The translations under genes and the position numbers were made by a program. Positions 36,728 through 49,900 of a stretch of 64,000 nucleotides of DNA are shown here, in pieces (the stretch's first letter is position 1; the number at the start of each line of letters is the position of its first letter). This DNA comes from Tetrahymena thermophila SB210 (taxonomy: Eukaryota > Ciliophora > Oligohymenophorea > Hymenostomatida > Tetrahymenidae), in the NCBI RefSeq assembly GCF_000189635.1, contig NW_002476430.1:144623-208622 (forward strand). The letters run 5' to 3'. The notes beneath the pieces were generated by a model. The model searched no databases. It was not told the origin of the DNA and was given only the letters and a program-made list of their open reading frames with translations.

Positions 36728-38054
36728 GTTTTACATAAATTTACATCAGAGATACGATGATTTTAATTGAATATTTGTATGAAGATTAAGAGAAGAATTT
36801 AATTCTACTTGCTTGCTTATTTTTTATTAAATCCTAAATAAAAATATCTTATAAACAACCTGCTTTTATTAAAAATCAATCAGAGTTAGCCAAAACTTAC
36901 AAAATATAAAAGTAAGTTTTTAGATTTTATATACAAAAAGATCAGTGAGTTAATTTTGAAATTCTATACAAAAAGTTCAATGAGTTAATTTTGAAAAACT
37001 ATTTTAATGTTTTTTAAGCTTTTCTCAAAAGTAATTCAGAAGAAATAGCTAAGATTTATTTATATTCATTTAAAAAAATTTGACATTATCTAAAATATAA
37101 ATTAAGAAATCTAATATTTTGCCTTAATTTTATCATATATTAGTAACATTTTAAAAGCAAAAACTGTAAATTGAATTGAGTTAAGATTATGAAATTTCAT
37201 ATAAAAAGTTCGGTGAGCTATTATTTAAAAACAAACAATTTTAATGAATTTTAAGCTTTTACCAAAAACTTATCAAAAGGATTGGCAAGATTTATTTATT
37301 CATTTAAAGAAATTTGAGATAAATTTTTATTAAAATTTAGAAATCTAATATTTTGTTAATTTTATCCTTAATAAGTAACTTTCTTAAAGCATAAACTGTA
37401 AATTGAATTAATTACAGTTTTAAGATATATAGATAATTAATTAGCAGTGAGTCAATTATTTAACAAATACTGAATAGATTTTTTTAATTAACAAAAAGAA
37501 AAAGATATAAGAAAAGTATATTTATTTGAGAGAAAATTTTTGATTTCAATTCGTAATTTTTATAAATTTAACTAAATAATTCTTCTAAACTATAAGTAAT
37601 TTTTTTCTACATTTATATTAAATTCAAAGTAAAGTGTGAGATCAAATAACAAGTATTAAATTCCTTTATGCATTACTATGTTAATCATTTTTTAAAATTA
37701 TATTTATACAACTCAATATTATTCTATATTTCAACAAGGTAGCCAACTTAATTTTTTTTAAATAAACATACTTACCCAGAATATTTTGAAAACTTTTTTG
37801 ATAAATATAAAAATATTATTTGGATTAGTACCCTTCTTAGTAAGTAAAATTAGTTATATTTATAAAAGATTTAAAGATTAGAAATGACTAAATAGATTTA
37901 TTAACTATGTTACTGTGGAAATCTAAAATTAAAAATTGGTTAAGATTAGTAATCAGAATATACAAATTTACAAAATTATCTCTTAAAAGAAGATATTAAT
38001 AATTAAAAAAATAAACTTTCTATAAAAAGTGTTAAAAATCAGCTGAAAAAAAAA
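36728..38054. repeat. Intergenic region with a ~235 bp direct repeat
   Basis: Two diverged direct copies, ~36957-37190 and ~37190-37415. Both run from GAAATT(C/T)...TA(C/T)A...AAAAGTTC through TTTTAAGCTTTT and AGAAATCTAATATTTTG to AAACTGTAAATTGAATT. The last ~200 bp should contain the promoter of the gene at 38055. No other gene seen. Confidence 0.6.
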
Positions 38055-38621
38055 ATGAAATAAGCATAAAAAAATATCCTTTTTTTCCTCTTGTTGGGCA
38101 CTATTGTAGTTTGTGCTACAGATCCTTCCTATGGTTAATGCTAGATACCTGCTAGTAAGTTAAATGGTCAGACCTTTAAGTCTATCATATATCCTGGATA
38201 TGATAATGACAGATTTTCAGGAGATGTTGTTTTGACGATTTAGTATGATACTTCATCTATCCTCTCTCTTAGTCTTAAAGCTAAAGACAGTAACAGTAAG
38301 CAACAGGAATATGTTTACACACCACTAGCTGACTAAACTGGCTTAAATTTGAATACTAATTTTTAAATTACAAGAAAATTAACTGGTGATAGTTCTAACT
38401 TAGCTTTTAGTGAAATCTATCATTTCATAGCCTCCTGTACTGAAACAAATGGTGTTTTGACTAATTTAATAATAAAGGCAAGTTTTTCATAAACACTAAA
38501 AGAATCTACAAATAAAACAGGATTTTAATACTTTGAATTGTAATCATCAATTAAAATATCCTCATCATATTCAATGCTTATTAAATTCAGTTTGCTATTT
38601 TTATTAGCATTATTATTTTGA
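38055..38621 (+). CDS. Small secreted protein, probably GPI-anchored (188 aa)
   Basis: Intronless ATG-to-TGA frame. N-terminal signal peptide (KNILFFLLLGTIVVCA) and a C-terminal hydrophobic stretch (MLIKFSLLFLLALLF) that ends the protein with no cytoplasmic tail, the layout of a GPI-anchored surface protein. The mature part is Ser/Thr/Asn-rich with three Cys (including YGQCQIPAS and ASCTETNG). I recognise no domain. Confidence 0.8.
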
Positions 38622-38860
38622 CCAATAAAGCTAATTAAAATATATCTATATATCTATATTTATTCAAACTTATCTGTATTTTTTTACTGAAAAAAATTTG
38701 TCAATTAAACATTTTTAAAACAAACACTTTAATATTTATTTTATAAAATATAATTTTGAATTTACGATTTATTGATGAAAAATAATTAATTTCTTTTGAT
38801 TAATGTCAAACAAACTAAAAATCTTTTTTGTAATATTCATTTAATTAAATTTGGAAATTT

Positions 38861-39775
38861 TCATAATTAGGAGTAATTTTGCTTATTTTAAAATAAATTT
38901 TTGCTATTCTTGTTTTATATTAATTAATACATAAAAAAATAATAAGATTAGATTATTGTTCTAACACTTTAAAATTGTATCCTTTCTCTTTATAAAAAAA
39001 AGAAAGAATCTGATAAATTTATAAAATTTTGCAAACAAAAGTCTTTTTAATAAATAAAAAATTGATAAGAATGAATGAGTTAGTAAAAGGATTACCAATT
39101 AGCGAATTGTAATTTGTTTATTAGATTATTTTTTTTATCTATTTTTTTTTCAATATTTTAAAGAAAATTGATAATATTAACAATTTTATAATTTTCTGTA
39201 ATTCGTCTCTCTTAGAGATTTAGTTAGATTAATATTAAAAATAAATAAAAGTGAAATTTATAATAATTTTAAACAATAATTATAATGATCAAAATTAAAA
39301 AAGTAAACAAAATAGAGCAGTGATTTTTATGAAATAGGTATAATTTATTATTATTTTTCAAATAATTTTCATATTCTATTTGGAATAACTATTCAGAATT
39401 ATTAGATAAGGTCTCATATTTCTTTGTATTAAGATAAATTTCATAAGCAGCATTAAATATTTCTTCATAAGTAACAAATTTTCTATTTTGCCTATAAACA
39501 AACACATATTTATTTTGGTTTTTTTAATAGTTTAAGATTGTTTTTCGCCCAAATTTTTTTAAGGTTGATCTTGTCAGATGATTCATATCTTCATTTATAA
39601 CCTCTTTAATTTTAATAATCTAATTTTCAGTCACCATTTTCCTATTCTTCTTTTTCTTTAATATATTTTGATGTTTTCTATTATTTATTTTTCCAAAACT
39701 ATGATCTTTTTCATATTCATTTATTATTGATTTTCTAGCATATCTGAAGAGTTATTTTAAATTCTGGGCTATCAT
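38861..39775 (-). CDS. Orphan ORF, 304 aa, N-terminal basic domain
   Basis: Minus-strand frame open for 305 codons under the ciliate code, from MIAQNLKQLFRYARKSI to a TGA at 38861. The first ~150 residues look genuinely coding, with balanced charge (KEVINEDMNHLTRSTLKKFG, KYVFVYRQNRKFVTYEEIF). After ~150 a hydrophobic stretch (FLILIIIIIV) and an AT-driven, low-information region follow, so the true 3' end or an intron may lie earlier. Chance open frames are long in AT-rich DNA with a single stop codon, so the model is tentative. No family recognised. Confidence 0.4.
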
Positions 39776-40192
39776 AGTCAATCAATTAAATTTATTATGG
39801 AGTTTTTCTTTAAGAAACTCTTTATAAGATGTATGATAGTAAAGCTAATTTTACAAAATCACTTGTTTATGTATTACTTTTTAAATCTATCTATATTTGA
39901 TTTACCTATAAATTATTAACAAAAATTATATTTCCTGTCATTTCTCATTAATTAACACCCTTAAAAAAATAAAAATTTTTTTTAATAGCTATATTTAAAC
40001 AAGTAACGACTATATATATATCCAACCTCTTGATATATTTAAAAGGAAGGAATTAAGGTATTAAGTTAATTAATGTTTATAGAAGTATATTTAATGAAAA
40101 GTATAACTATTGAATATTCTTCTTAATAACTGAATCTTAATTATTGAAAATTAAATGAAATTAAAATAAAGTATGAAATAAAAGCTAAAAAA

Positions 40193-40266
40193 TGCTCAAA
40201 GTGGGGCTCGAACCCACGACCTTTGGCTCATAAGACCAAAGCTCTAACCAACTGAGCTATCTGAGC
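40193..40266 (-). tRNA. tRNA-Ile (anticodon UAU), copy 2
   Basis: Identical 74 nt gene to copy 1. The 5' flank (ATGTATACAAATA next to GCTCAGA) is shared with copy 3. Confidence 0.92.
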
Positions 40267-40501
40267 TATTTGTATACATTAAAATATTATTTTTCAGTTT
40301 TTATTATGAGAGAGAGCTAGAGGTTTATATTGAATTATGATTTTATTATTTGTAATTGCAGATCAATTAAAAAATTATTAAATTTTATTCAATAATGAGA
40401 AAAAATAAGAGTTTAAAGTATCACTAAAATTTAAGGGCTTTATCATCAAGATAAATCCAACATTTTTCAAAGATTTAATAATAGTTTCAAAGAAATAAAA
40501 A

Positions 40502-40575
40502 TGCTCAAAGTGGGGCTCGAACCCACGACCTTTGGCTCATAAGACCAAAGCTCTAACCAACTGAGCTATCTGAGC
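40502..40575 (-). tRNA. tRNA-Ile (anticodon UAU), copy 3
   Basis: Identical to copies 1, 2 and 4. Copies 2 and 3 also share upstream GAGAGAGCT and GTATACAT elements, showing duplication of a ~300 bp unit. Confidence 0.92.
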
Positions 40576-40784
40576 TATATGTATACATCAAATTAAGATT
40601 TTGGAGAATTTTATGTTGGGAGAGAGCTAAAGTTTATTCAAATTAAATTCTATTTTATACATTGCAAAATATATTTAATAATATCAAAATATAATAAGTA
40701 AGTATGTCACTTTAAGATTAGGGAATTTTTATGTATTTATATATCAAATCTAACTAAGATTTAGTTAAAGTGTAAAAGAAAAAA

Positions 40785-40858
40785 TGCTCAAAGTGGGGCT
40801 CGAACCCACGACCTTTGGCTCATAAGACCAAAGCTCTAACCAACTGAGCTATCTGAGC
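40785..40858 (-). tRNA. tRNA-Ile (anticodon UAU), copy 4
   Basis: Identical to the other three, 283 bp from copy 3. The minus-strand 3' flank is a TTTTTCTTTT run suited to Pol III termination. Confidence 0.92.
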
Positions 40859-41640
40859 GTTTTGTATGGGTTTAAAATCTAATTCAGTTGATTTTAATCG
40901 AAAAATAGCTGTTTTTAACTCAAATTCAATAGAAATACTAAATAAATTATCTTGTTTGTTTTTCCAAACTAACAAAAAAGTAAATAAAACTTTGATAAAA
41001 TATATTTTCTTCAATTTATTAGCAAACTAAAAGATAAATTGAATTTTAATATAAACAATCCATAATATTATTAAAAGATTATATCTGAAATTTCATATTA
41101 TCTTAATAAATAAGATTGTTTCAAATGAATCTTAAATTAACTAATTCAATTAAGTAAATAATGATAAATAAAAATAGATTTATTTATTGATTTATTGAGA
41201 TATTTTGTGAGTAGACTAAACTATTTAAAAGAAGAAATTAATGATTTATTGAGTTGTAAAAGCTTAGAAATTAGAAATAGAATTTGTTGGATGAATGACA
41301 AATAATTGATTGATTAAATTGATTAATATTTGAAACTTTTTAAAATGAATGTAATTTAATTTTGAAAATAAGAGTTATTGCTGAAAAAGAATAAAATAAA
41401 ATAACTAACTAACTTTAATAAATATTATATCAAAATATAAATAGATAGATATTCGCATAATCATTATCAATTAAGTTTAAAATCTATCAACTTATTTATC
41501 AAACACAACAAGAAAGAAAGAAAGTTGGAAGAAGAACTAGAATAAAGAGAATTTGCCAACAACAAAGATAAAATCAAATAATCAAAGGAATTAATTAATT
41601 AGGCTTAAGTAGCAATCGTTAGTGACATTAATTAAAAGAG
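40859..41640. other. Spacer upstream of the MYCBPAP-like gene
   Basis: AT-rich. The last ~130 bp (41510-41640) are richer in C and G and end in an in-frame TGA shortly before the ATG, so they are probably 5' UTR. No further gene seen. Confidence 0.5.
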
Positions 41641-44600
41641 ATGGACAAAGATACATTTTTAGAAGAAGATTCAATAAATAATGCGGATTATAGTAGATCT
41701 AATTTGGACAACTCAAATCAAGATATTCCAAAAAAACATGTGAAGAAGCAGTTTATTTTGAGAAAGAGGATTGAAGAGGATATTAAAAATTCTAAATAAT
41801 ATTAAGTTTAGAACAATTCTAAATTGGTTTAACCACAGCCATAAAATTTAAAGAAATCCTTCTAAAATGCCGCAAGAATGATTTCGTAGGCTTCAAGAGC
41901 AAGCCAATTACTAAATAATTCCTTAGGTGTAAATAATACTGCTGCAGCAGCTGGTTTATTGAATGAAAGCAAAACACGCGAGACTTTATACAGTCAGAAG
42001 TCTCTAGGAACTGAAAATATGCTCCACATGAGAGAGGAAAAGAAAAGAGTAACTTAAATTGAAGAGCAATACAAACCATAATACAATGGTCCTTAGGTAA
42101 ATAAAAATTAATGATTTTTAGATTCAAAATATTTAAAATCAGTAAAAGCAACAAAAAGTTAGAAAATATTTTTGGGTTTTAATAACTTTTTAATTTAAAT
42201 TTAAAACAATAAAAATAGAATTACATTTTTTTAAGATTTTTAGTTAAAATTGAGTTTCAAAAAGATGATTTTATGAGCAATGAATAAATATAATTATAAA
42301 TAATAGGTTGAATTAGTTGATGGAAAGAAGAATTTATCATTTATTATAAATACTGGTTTGGTAGCATTTGATCATGTCATAGTTAGAAATAATGGTAGCG
42401 CTTCTATTTATTATGAATGGAAGAGAATTGAAAGCGATAAATTTAACAATTCCACTTTATCAGATCCAGAACAAAAATTCTTTTGTCATCATGAATAGAA
42501 TGTCATAAAGCCAGGTACAATAAAAAGCAATTAAATAAATATTAAGGCAGAATTTTATGAAGAAACAATTTTGTTAGAAATAAATGGATTTGTTTTTTTT
42601 CATGTCATAATGAAGATAAAATTAGCACAATTTTTTAAAAATATGAAACAGAAATTAGTTAATTAATTAATAAATTAATTATTAAATGATAAAATTAAAA
42701 GGGTAATCGAAGAGATTTGTGTTTGCTTTTATGTCGAAAGTTACGGGTATATTTTATGAAGAATGGGAACTTTAATGCGAACCTCCAACAATGCATCCAA
42801 TTTAGAGATTGAAGCTCACTGGTAATGCTATTGATGTTGATAATCTCAAGGATTGGAGAAGCGATTTTGAAAAAGAAAGCTTGAATCATTACGTTTATAA
42901 AGGAATGAATGAAATAGTTGGCGATATTATTGCAGAGGTGAGAACTCCCACTCCTCCTCTACCTGATTTGGAAGACCCTGAAGTTTGTAAAAGAGAATTT
43001 GAAGAAAAGAATGAAGATTTACATGTTTGGTACAATCCACTTGTTATGAAGTGGTGGAGATTGCTGGAATAAGATTTGTATTAGGAATTAAATATGAATC
43101 CAGAGCATTAATATTGGGATTTAAATTTGAATTACATCAAATCGATGGTAGAGAGTGTTGAAGATGAAGATAATAAAGCCTTCTTTGAGTCTCGTTATAA
43201 GACTTACTTTGAATTGTCTAAAGTAAAACCTGTGGAGAGATCTTAAATCTTCTAACAAACAAAAGATTTTATTTGGAAATTAGCTTGCAATGTTCCTGCT
43301 ATTTCAGATAAGGTCAAAGAGGAGATGGGAATGTGGGAATATGTTTTCAGACCTCCCCTTCAAGAGCGTGATTTTACAGAACAAGAGTTAAAATAATTTG
43401 AAGATGAAAAGGCAAAAATCAAAGCAGACTGGATGAAGAAAGCAAAAAAGAAAAAATGGACAGATGATGATGAAAAGAAAATGATTGAAGACTACAGAAA
43501 CTAGCTTTCTACTCGTATTTCTAACGAAGTCTATTCATTTTTTGAAGGATTTGAAGAAAAGGATGCACTTTATAGAGCTCTCAATACAATATAAACTAGA
43601 AAGGAGACTCCTTCTCTGGAGTACTTCGAGCACCTAATCAGAAAAAAGCCAATAAAAGACCTAGACATAGACGGCAAGCGTATTCTCCTAAGAGTCCATT
43701 TGAAGTTATCACCCTCAGCTGACGCTTTAGAAAAGAAGGCCCAACACGAGCAAAGAATCATCTAAGAAAAAGAAGAAGAATAAAAACGTATTGAAGAGGA
43801 AAAAGCTCTTTAGGTAACTTGCCTTTATATTTTATTTATTTTTCATATAAAAATCAACTTTATTATCTGATAAATTTCAAAATATTTATGTTTAATTCTA
43901 AATTATTCATTGATTTTATGAAATTATTCATTAATTCTTTGAAATTTCTAATTAATTTTTTATAAATTATTCATAATTTTTTGAAATTATTCATTAATTT
44001 TCTATAAATTATTCATTGATTTTTTTGAAATTATCCATAATTCTTTCTTTGAAAGATTTTTTATTCAAGTAATTAGCTTGAATGAGTTTGTTGAACTTTT
44101 TTATTTATTTTGTTAAAATAATGCTAAAAAAATATAAATTAACTTTTAAATATTTTAAAATAGGAAAAATTAGCGAAAGAGAAGAAGAAACCAACTAAAA
44201 GACCTCCTCCTCCTCCTGCTAAAGGAAAAGGTGCTAAGCAACAGGTTGAGGAAGAAAAACCTAAGGAGAAAATTTTGGATATTAGCTTTTTGGATGAAGA
44301 TAATTTATTGGAGATTATGGATAGTTTGAAGTATATTTTAGAAAGATAAGCAAAACTTGTTATTCTTTTGGTTAGTTATGATATTCCTCTTGGAGAATAT
44401 AAGCTAACTTCTTCAATTAAATTCTTCATTGAGTATTTGAAAAAGTAGGTCGAGAATCAAATTTAATTTGTAGATACTTTTTACATTGAAAATTTTGAAG
44501 AAAAAATAGAAACTGAATCCTTCCCAGATAATTCAATTTTAGTCTTGGAGAACTGCTTTTTCGTTCCTGAAGAAGTTGGATTCAAGCAAATAAAGCAGGT

Positions 44601-46242
44601 TACTGCTGAAGGAAAAGAAGAAACTTCACTTGTTAAATACACTCTAGAAGATAAACACAATTATATTAGCACTCTCTGCTCTTATTGCCCTTCTTATGTC
44701 ATTGAAGATAAAGAAAATTTCTTCTCAAGATTAACTTCAATGGTTAATTTCAGCTTTGAAAATCAAGTTAGTGGAGTTCACATTTCTGAAGACATTTAAC
44801 TTGCATCTCATTTAATTACATTCAATAAATCACCATTCCATGTATTTATTGGTGGTTCTCTTACTCCTTCTAAACTTATTGCTATTGACACTTTGTCTAA
44901 CTTCGCTTAATAAATTCATTTGTACAGCGAAATTGGTATCAAATTCTTAATTGTGTAATAAGAAATTTGGTAAGAAGAAAGAGCTAGTTTGCTCTAGTAA
45001 GAAAAGCAACTACAATCAGTATCCAGCAAAGACAAAGAAAACACAAATCTTTCATAAATTTAGCAAGCTCTTTTAGCTAGCTCATCTCATATTATTTTGA
45101 ATATGCCTTTTACCAATTTCAGTGTTTCTCCAATCGAAAAGCTTGCTATTCAAGGTGTTATAGCTTCAGTCAAAAATAGAGGCAAGACTTAATTAGTTTT
45201 GCCATAGGATTTTATAGTTGTCCCTGATTCTAGCTTTGAAGGAGTGGAAAAGTTCACTCCATCTTGGTTTGAATAGTCTTTACTACAATCTTAGAATTAT
45301 CCTCCTAGAATTGTAAAGCAACCAGTAGACTCAAAAGCAAATTCTGAAGCAGTTGATCAATCACATTTGAATAACTCTTTACTTGCAGACTAATCTCCCA
45401 TTTAGAAAAATAATATCACCTAAGAGGATGATGCAGTAGAAGATGTAGATAGAGTAGATGAAGGAGAAGATGAAGATGAGTATGAAGAATACGAAGATGA
45501 AGAAGGTACTAAGAGAAAAAAGAAATCTAAGAACTACAACGATGTCATTGAAGATGTTGAAGATGAAAGTGAACACTATGAATACGATTATGCAGCTCAA
45601 TTCCCTGCCAACCATATAATCATTGATTTTGGAGAGAAGACTCTATCTGCTTTGAGAAAAGGTGTCAGAAAATCAAGAAAATTAGCTTGGTTTGAGCAAT
45701 TAAGTATTTTCACATCTGTATCTACTAACGAAACAAACAAAATAGCTGCTAAAACTCTCCATAAAATGCAAGAAGACAAAAGAGCAAGACTAGAGTCTTA
45801 GCGTAAAGAAAATAATGATTACAATTATGTTAACGATGTCTTAGCCTTCGTCTTTGGTAAATCAGTAGAAAAGCATGTCAACATGTTTGAATTAGTAGAT
45901 CCTAAATAAAAAGTAAGTGATATTGGCTAGGATGATGGTTTCAGTATTAACAGCGAAAATGTGGGATCAAATCAAGGTTAAAATAAAAATGAATAATAAG
46001 AAGAAGATAAAGATAAACTAGCTAATCCCGATGAAGATGATAAATCTGTTCACAGCGGAACAACTGCTGTAACTAAACCAAACACTGTAAGAATCATCTC
46101 TGACTTCTATTCAAAGGATTCAGAATTCTTACTTAAAATCTTGCACGGTACACATATTGAAGCTCTATCAACCATCGAATCATATGCGTAAAAATCTGAA
46201 TCAAATCTCAGCGATGATCTTTCCTTCCTTGATAGATTATGA
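41641..46242 (+). CDS. MYCBPAP: MYCBPAP-like (FAP147-type) protein with C-terminal PGK-like domain, 1284 aa
   Basis: Four exons: 41641-42096, 42307-42514, 42702-43813 and 44164-46242 (phases 0, 1, 0). The 42514/42702 junction is supported because it yields VIKPGQSKRFVFAFMSKV followed by TGIFYEEWEL, the LPG...FxFxFKS..GIFxExWE pattern of MYCBP-associated protein, a ciliary central-apparatus component (FAP147 in Chlamydomonas, from memory). Exons 2-3 (~153-590) cover this family region, ending in a Glu/Lys coiled coil. Exon 4 carries a phosphoglycerate-kinase-like sequence from ~655: VILLVSYDIPL, ILVLENCFF, FIGGSLTPSK, TQLVLPQDFIVVPDSSF, an acidic insert ~1012-1040, IIDFGEKTLSALRKGV and EFLLKILHGTHIEAL. 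The PGK substrate Arg/Asn and the glycine-rich nucleotide motifs are not conserved, so it should be inactive. The start is the first ATG after an in-frame TGA; family members are longer at the N terminus, so an upstream exon is possible. Confidence 0.78.
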
Positions 46243-46670
46243 TATAAACCAAATTAAATATTATATTTTTTAAAATACTTACTTGTTCTTTATTATTCCT
46301 ATTCTTTTTATATACCTTTTGCAGTTGTATAAGAGCTAAAAAGATAGCTATATAACTAACTAACTAATTAACTTAAAAACCTTATTTTTTCAAGGATTCA
46401 TATGTTTTCTTTGAAATAAATATTGCATTTATTTTATCTTTCATTTTGAATTACTTTTCTACAAAATCACATTTTTTTTTTTAAATAAACAAAACCATAT
46501 TACAAAATTACATATTTTTATTTTAGTATTAATCAATTTTTAACATTAATTATTGTTAATTTAACACGTTTATAATAAATAATGTTAATTTTATTTAATG
46601 GAAATTCAAACCATTATCAAAAACAGAAAATCTAGTTAATTTTCTAGAATTTTTTTAGAACACTTATTAA
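46243..46670. other. 3' flank of the MYCBPAP-like gene
   Basis: AT-rich, no gene seen. The sequence shared with gene F begins at 46671. Confidence 0.5.
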
Positions 46671-46939
46671 TTACTAGAATTTTTCAAATATGACTAACTG
46701 TTCATATATAATTCCTACTATATATATTTTTAAGTATATGTTTTAAATACAAATATTAAGTTTAATAATACATGTTAAATTAATTTTTCTATGATATCTC
46801 TTCATAAAATCAAATTTATCAATTAATATTTGATAATTAATTAATTAATTATTATATTTTATTTGTTCTTTTTATTCATTTATTATTAATTAATTAAAAT
46901 CCATAATTTGCTATTCAATATTTTTGAAAAAAAAAATAA
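46671..46939 (+). promoter_or_regulatory. Upstream module of LRR gene D, shared with gene F
   Basis: ATTACTAGAA to the ATG (270 bp) aligns almost colinearly with 63511-63776 before gene F, including GAATATGACTAACTGTTCAT-like and ATAATTCCTACTATATATAT stretches and TTAAAATCCATAATTTGC. High identity of non-coding DNA at two distant genes suggests a shared promoter or a recent duplication. Confidence 0.5.
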
Positions 46940-49900
46940 ATGATATAATAGATTAAATATTTTTACAGATTAGAAGAAGTAATTATTTATTTTTTTTTAA
47001 TATCATTTAAATTTATATTTATTAATAAAAAAAGTTTATAAACTCTTCACTTTTATCTCATGATTTTCTCTATATTAATCTGAGGTATATTTTATTAATT
47101 AATGTTATTTTTATTATTTATTAATATTTTTAAAATATTTAACTTTCAATTTATTTAAATAAATAATTTTTATAATAGAAATTATCATGAATGATTATTT
47201 TTGATTTTTATTAAAACAAAAATTATTTAGCTATGCTAACTTAATTTTCATTTCAATTTTTAATTATTCATTATTCATTTTAATTATTTGATATTTTTCT
47301 TTATTTTTTGCTATTATAACTTGCACTTAATAAAAGCAGTTTATTTGTTTTGGATTGTAATATTTTAATAATAAATGTTAATTTAAAACAGTAAAGCTCT
47401 TTTTTTTTATTTTCCTTTTTCTTTTTATAATGATATCTTTTTTTTTCTTCATTTTTTGTTAATTTTACTAATTATTAATTAATCTTATTATTTCATATTC
47501 TTTGCTTCTAATTAACTATTTAATGATATTTTTTTTTTCTTCAATATTTAAAAAGTCTAAATTAAATTGGTGCAATGGGTGCATCAGGCTTAGGTTCTGC
47601 TTTAGCAAATTGCATTAATCTCTCAAATTTGACACTTGATCTTAAGTAAAAATAGTTTATTTGTTTTGGATTGTGATATATTTTTAATTATAAAAACTAA
47701 TTTAAAAATAATAAAGCTCTTTTTTTCTTTCTTTTTATTGTGCTTGCTTTTTTTTGTTCTTTCTTTGTTAATTTAACTCATCATTTTGTTTTCGACTTTT
47801 ACTTTTATTAATTAATCTATCTTATTGTTTCATATTTTGTCTTCACTTTTTCCTTCTAATTAACTATTTAATGATATATTTTTTCTTCAATAATTAAAAA
47901 GTTCCAATAAAATTGGTGATGAGAGTGCATCAGGCTTAGGTTCTGCTTTAAAAAATTGCATTAATCTCTCAAATTTGACACTTTGCCTTTAGTAAAAATA
48001 GTTTATTTGTTGATTGTGATATATTTTTAATTATAAAAACTAATTAAAAACAATAAAGCTCTTTTTTCTTTTTCTTTTTATTGTGCTTGCTATTTTTTTA
48101 ATTATTTCTTTGTTAATTTAATTCATCATTTTATTTTCGACTTTTGCTTTTATTATTATTAATTAATCTATCTTATTGTTTCATATTTTTTCTTTCACTT
48201 TTTCCTTCTAATTAATATTTAATGATATATTTTTTCTTCAATATTTAAAAAGTCAAAATTAAATTGGTGCAATGGGTGCATTAGGCTTAGGTTCTGCTTT
48301 AGCAAATTGCATTAATCTCTCAAATTTGACACTTGACCTTAGGTAAAAATAGTTTATTTGTTTTGGATTGTGAAATATTTTTAATTATATAAACTAATTT
48401 AAAATTATAAAGCTCTTTTTTTTTTCTTTTTTTATTGTGCTTGCTTTTTTTTGTTCTTTCTTAGTTAATTTAACTCATCATTTTATTTTCAAATTTTGAT
48501 TTTTTTATTAATTAATTACTCTTATTATTTCATATTTTTTCTTCATTTTTACTTTTAATTAATTATTTAATGATATATTTTTTCTTCAAAATTTAAAAAG
48601 TTACAATTAAATTGGTGCAATGGGTGCATCAGAATTAGGTTCCGGTTTAGCAAATTGCATTAATCTCTCAAGTTTGACACTTAATCTTAGGTAAAAACAG
48701 TTTATTTGTTTTGAATGTGATATTTTTAATTATAAAAACTAATTAATAACAATAAAGCTCTTTTTCTTTTTCTTTTTATTGTGCTTGCTATTTTTTAATT
48801 ATTTCTTTTTTAATTTAATTCATCATTTTATTTTCGACTTTTGCTTTTATTATTAATTAATTAATTAATTAATCAATCTCATTGTTTCATATTTTTCTTC
48901 ACTTTTTCCTTCTAATTAACTATTTAATGATATATTTTTTCTTCAATATTTAAAAAGTTCCAATTAAATTGGTGATGAAGGTGCATCAGGCTTAGGTTCT
49001 ACTTTAGCAAATTGCATTAATCTCTCAAATTTGACACTTGTCCTTCTGTAAAAACAGTTTATTTGTTTTGGATTATGATATTTTTAATTATAAAAACTAA
49101 TTAAAAACAATAAAGCTCTTTTTTTTTTTCTTTTTATTGTGCTTGCTTTTTTTTTGTTTTTTCTTTGTTAATTTAACTCATCATTTTATTTTTAACTTTT
49201 GCTTTTATTATTAATTAATCGTTCTTATTGTTTCATATTTTTTCTTCACTTTTTCCTTCTAATTAACTATTTAATGATATATTATTTCTTCAATATTTAA
49301 AAAGATTTAATGAAATTGGTGATGAAGGTGCATTAGGCTTAGGTTCTGCTTTAGCAAATGGCATTAATCTCTCAAATTTGGCACTTAATCTTCGGTAAAA
49401 ATAGTTTATTTGTTTTTGATTGTGATATATTTTTAATTATAAAAACTAATTAAAAGTTAATTTAACTCATCATTTTATTTTCAACTTTAGCCTTTATTAT
49501 TAATTAATTACTCTTATTATTTCATAATATTTCTTTATTTTTTTTTTCCTTCTAAATAACTATTTAATGATATATTTTTTCATCAAAATTTAAAAAGTTA
49601 CAATTAAATTGGTGCAATGGGTGCATCATACTTTGGTTCCGGTTTAGCAAATTGCATTAATCTCTCAAGTTTGACACTTGATCTTAAGTAAAAATAGTTT
49701 ATTTGTTTTGGATTGTGATATATTTTTAATTATAAAAACTAATTTAAAACAATAGAGCTTTTTCTTTTTTTTTTTTTTATTGTGCTTCTTTTTTTTGTTT
49801 TTTGTTTGTTAATTTAACTCATGATTTTATTTTCAACTTTTGCTTTTATTATTAATTAATCTATCTTATTGTTTCATATTTTTTCTTCACTTTTTCCTTC

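Noticed and set aside
40820..41014. 64-codon minus-strand ORF overlapping tRNA copy 4
   Set aside because: It overlaps a tRNA gene, relies on the standard code and its C-terminal residues are translated tRNA sequence.
41819..42154. 111-codon minus-strand ORF
   Set aside because: Antisense to exon 1 of the MYCBPAP-like gene and its first intron.
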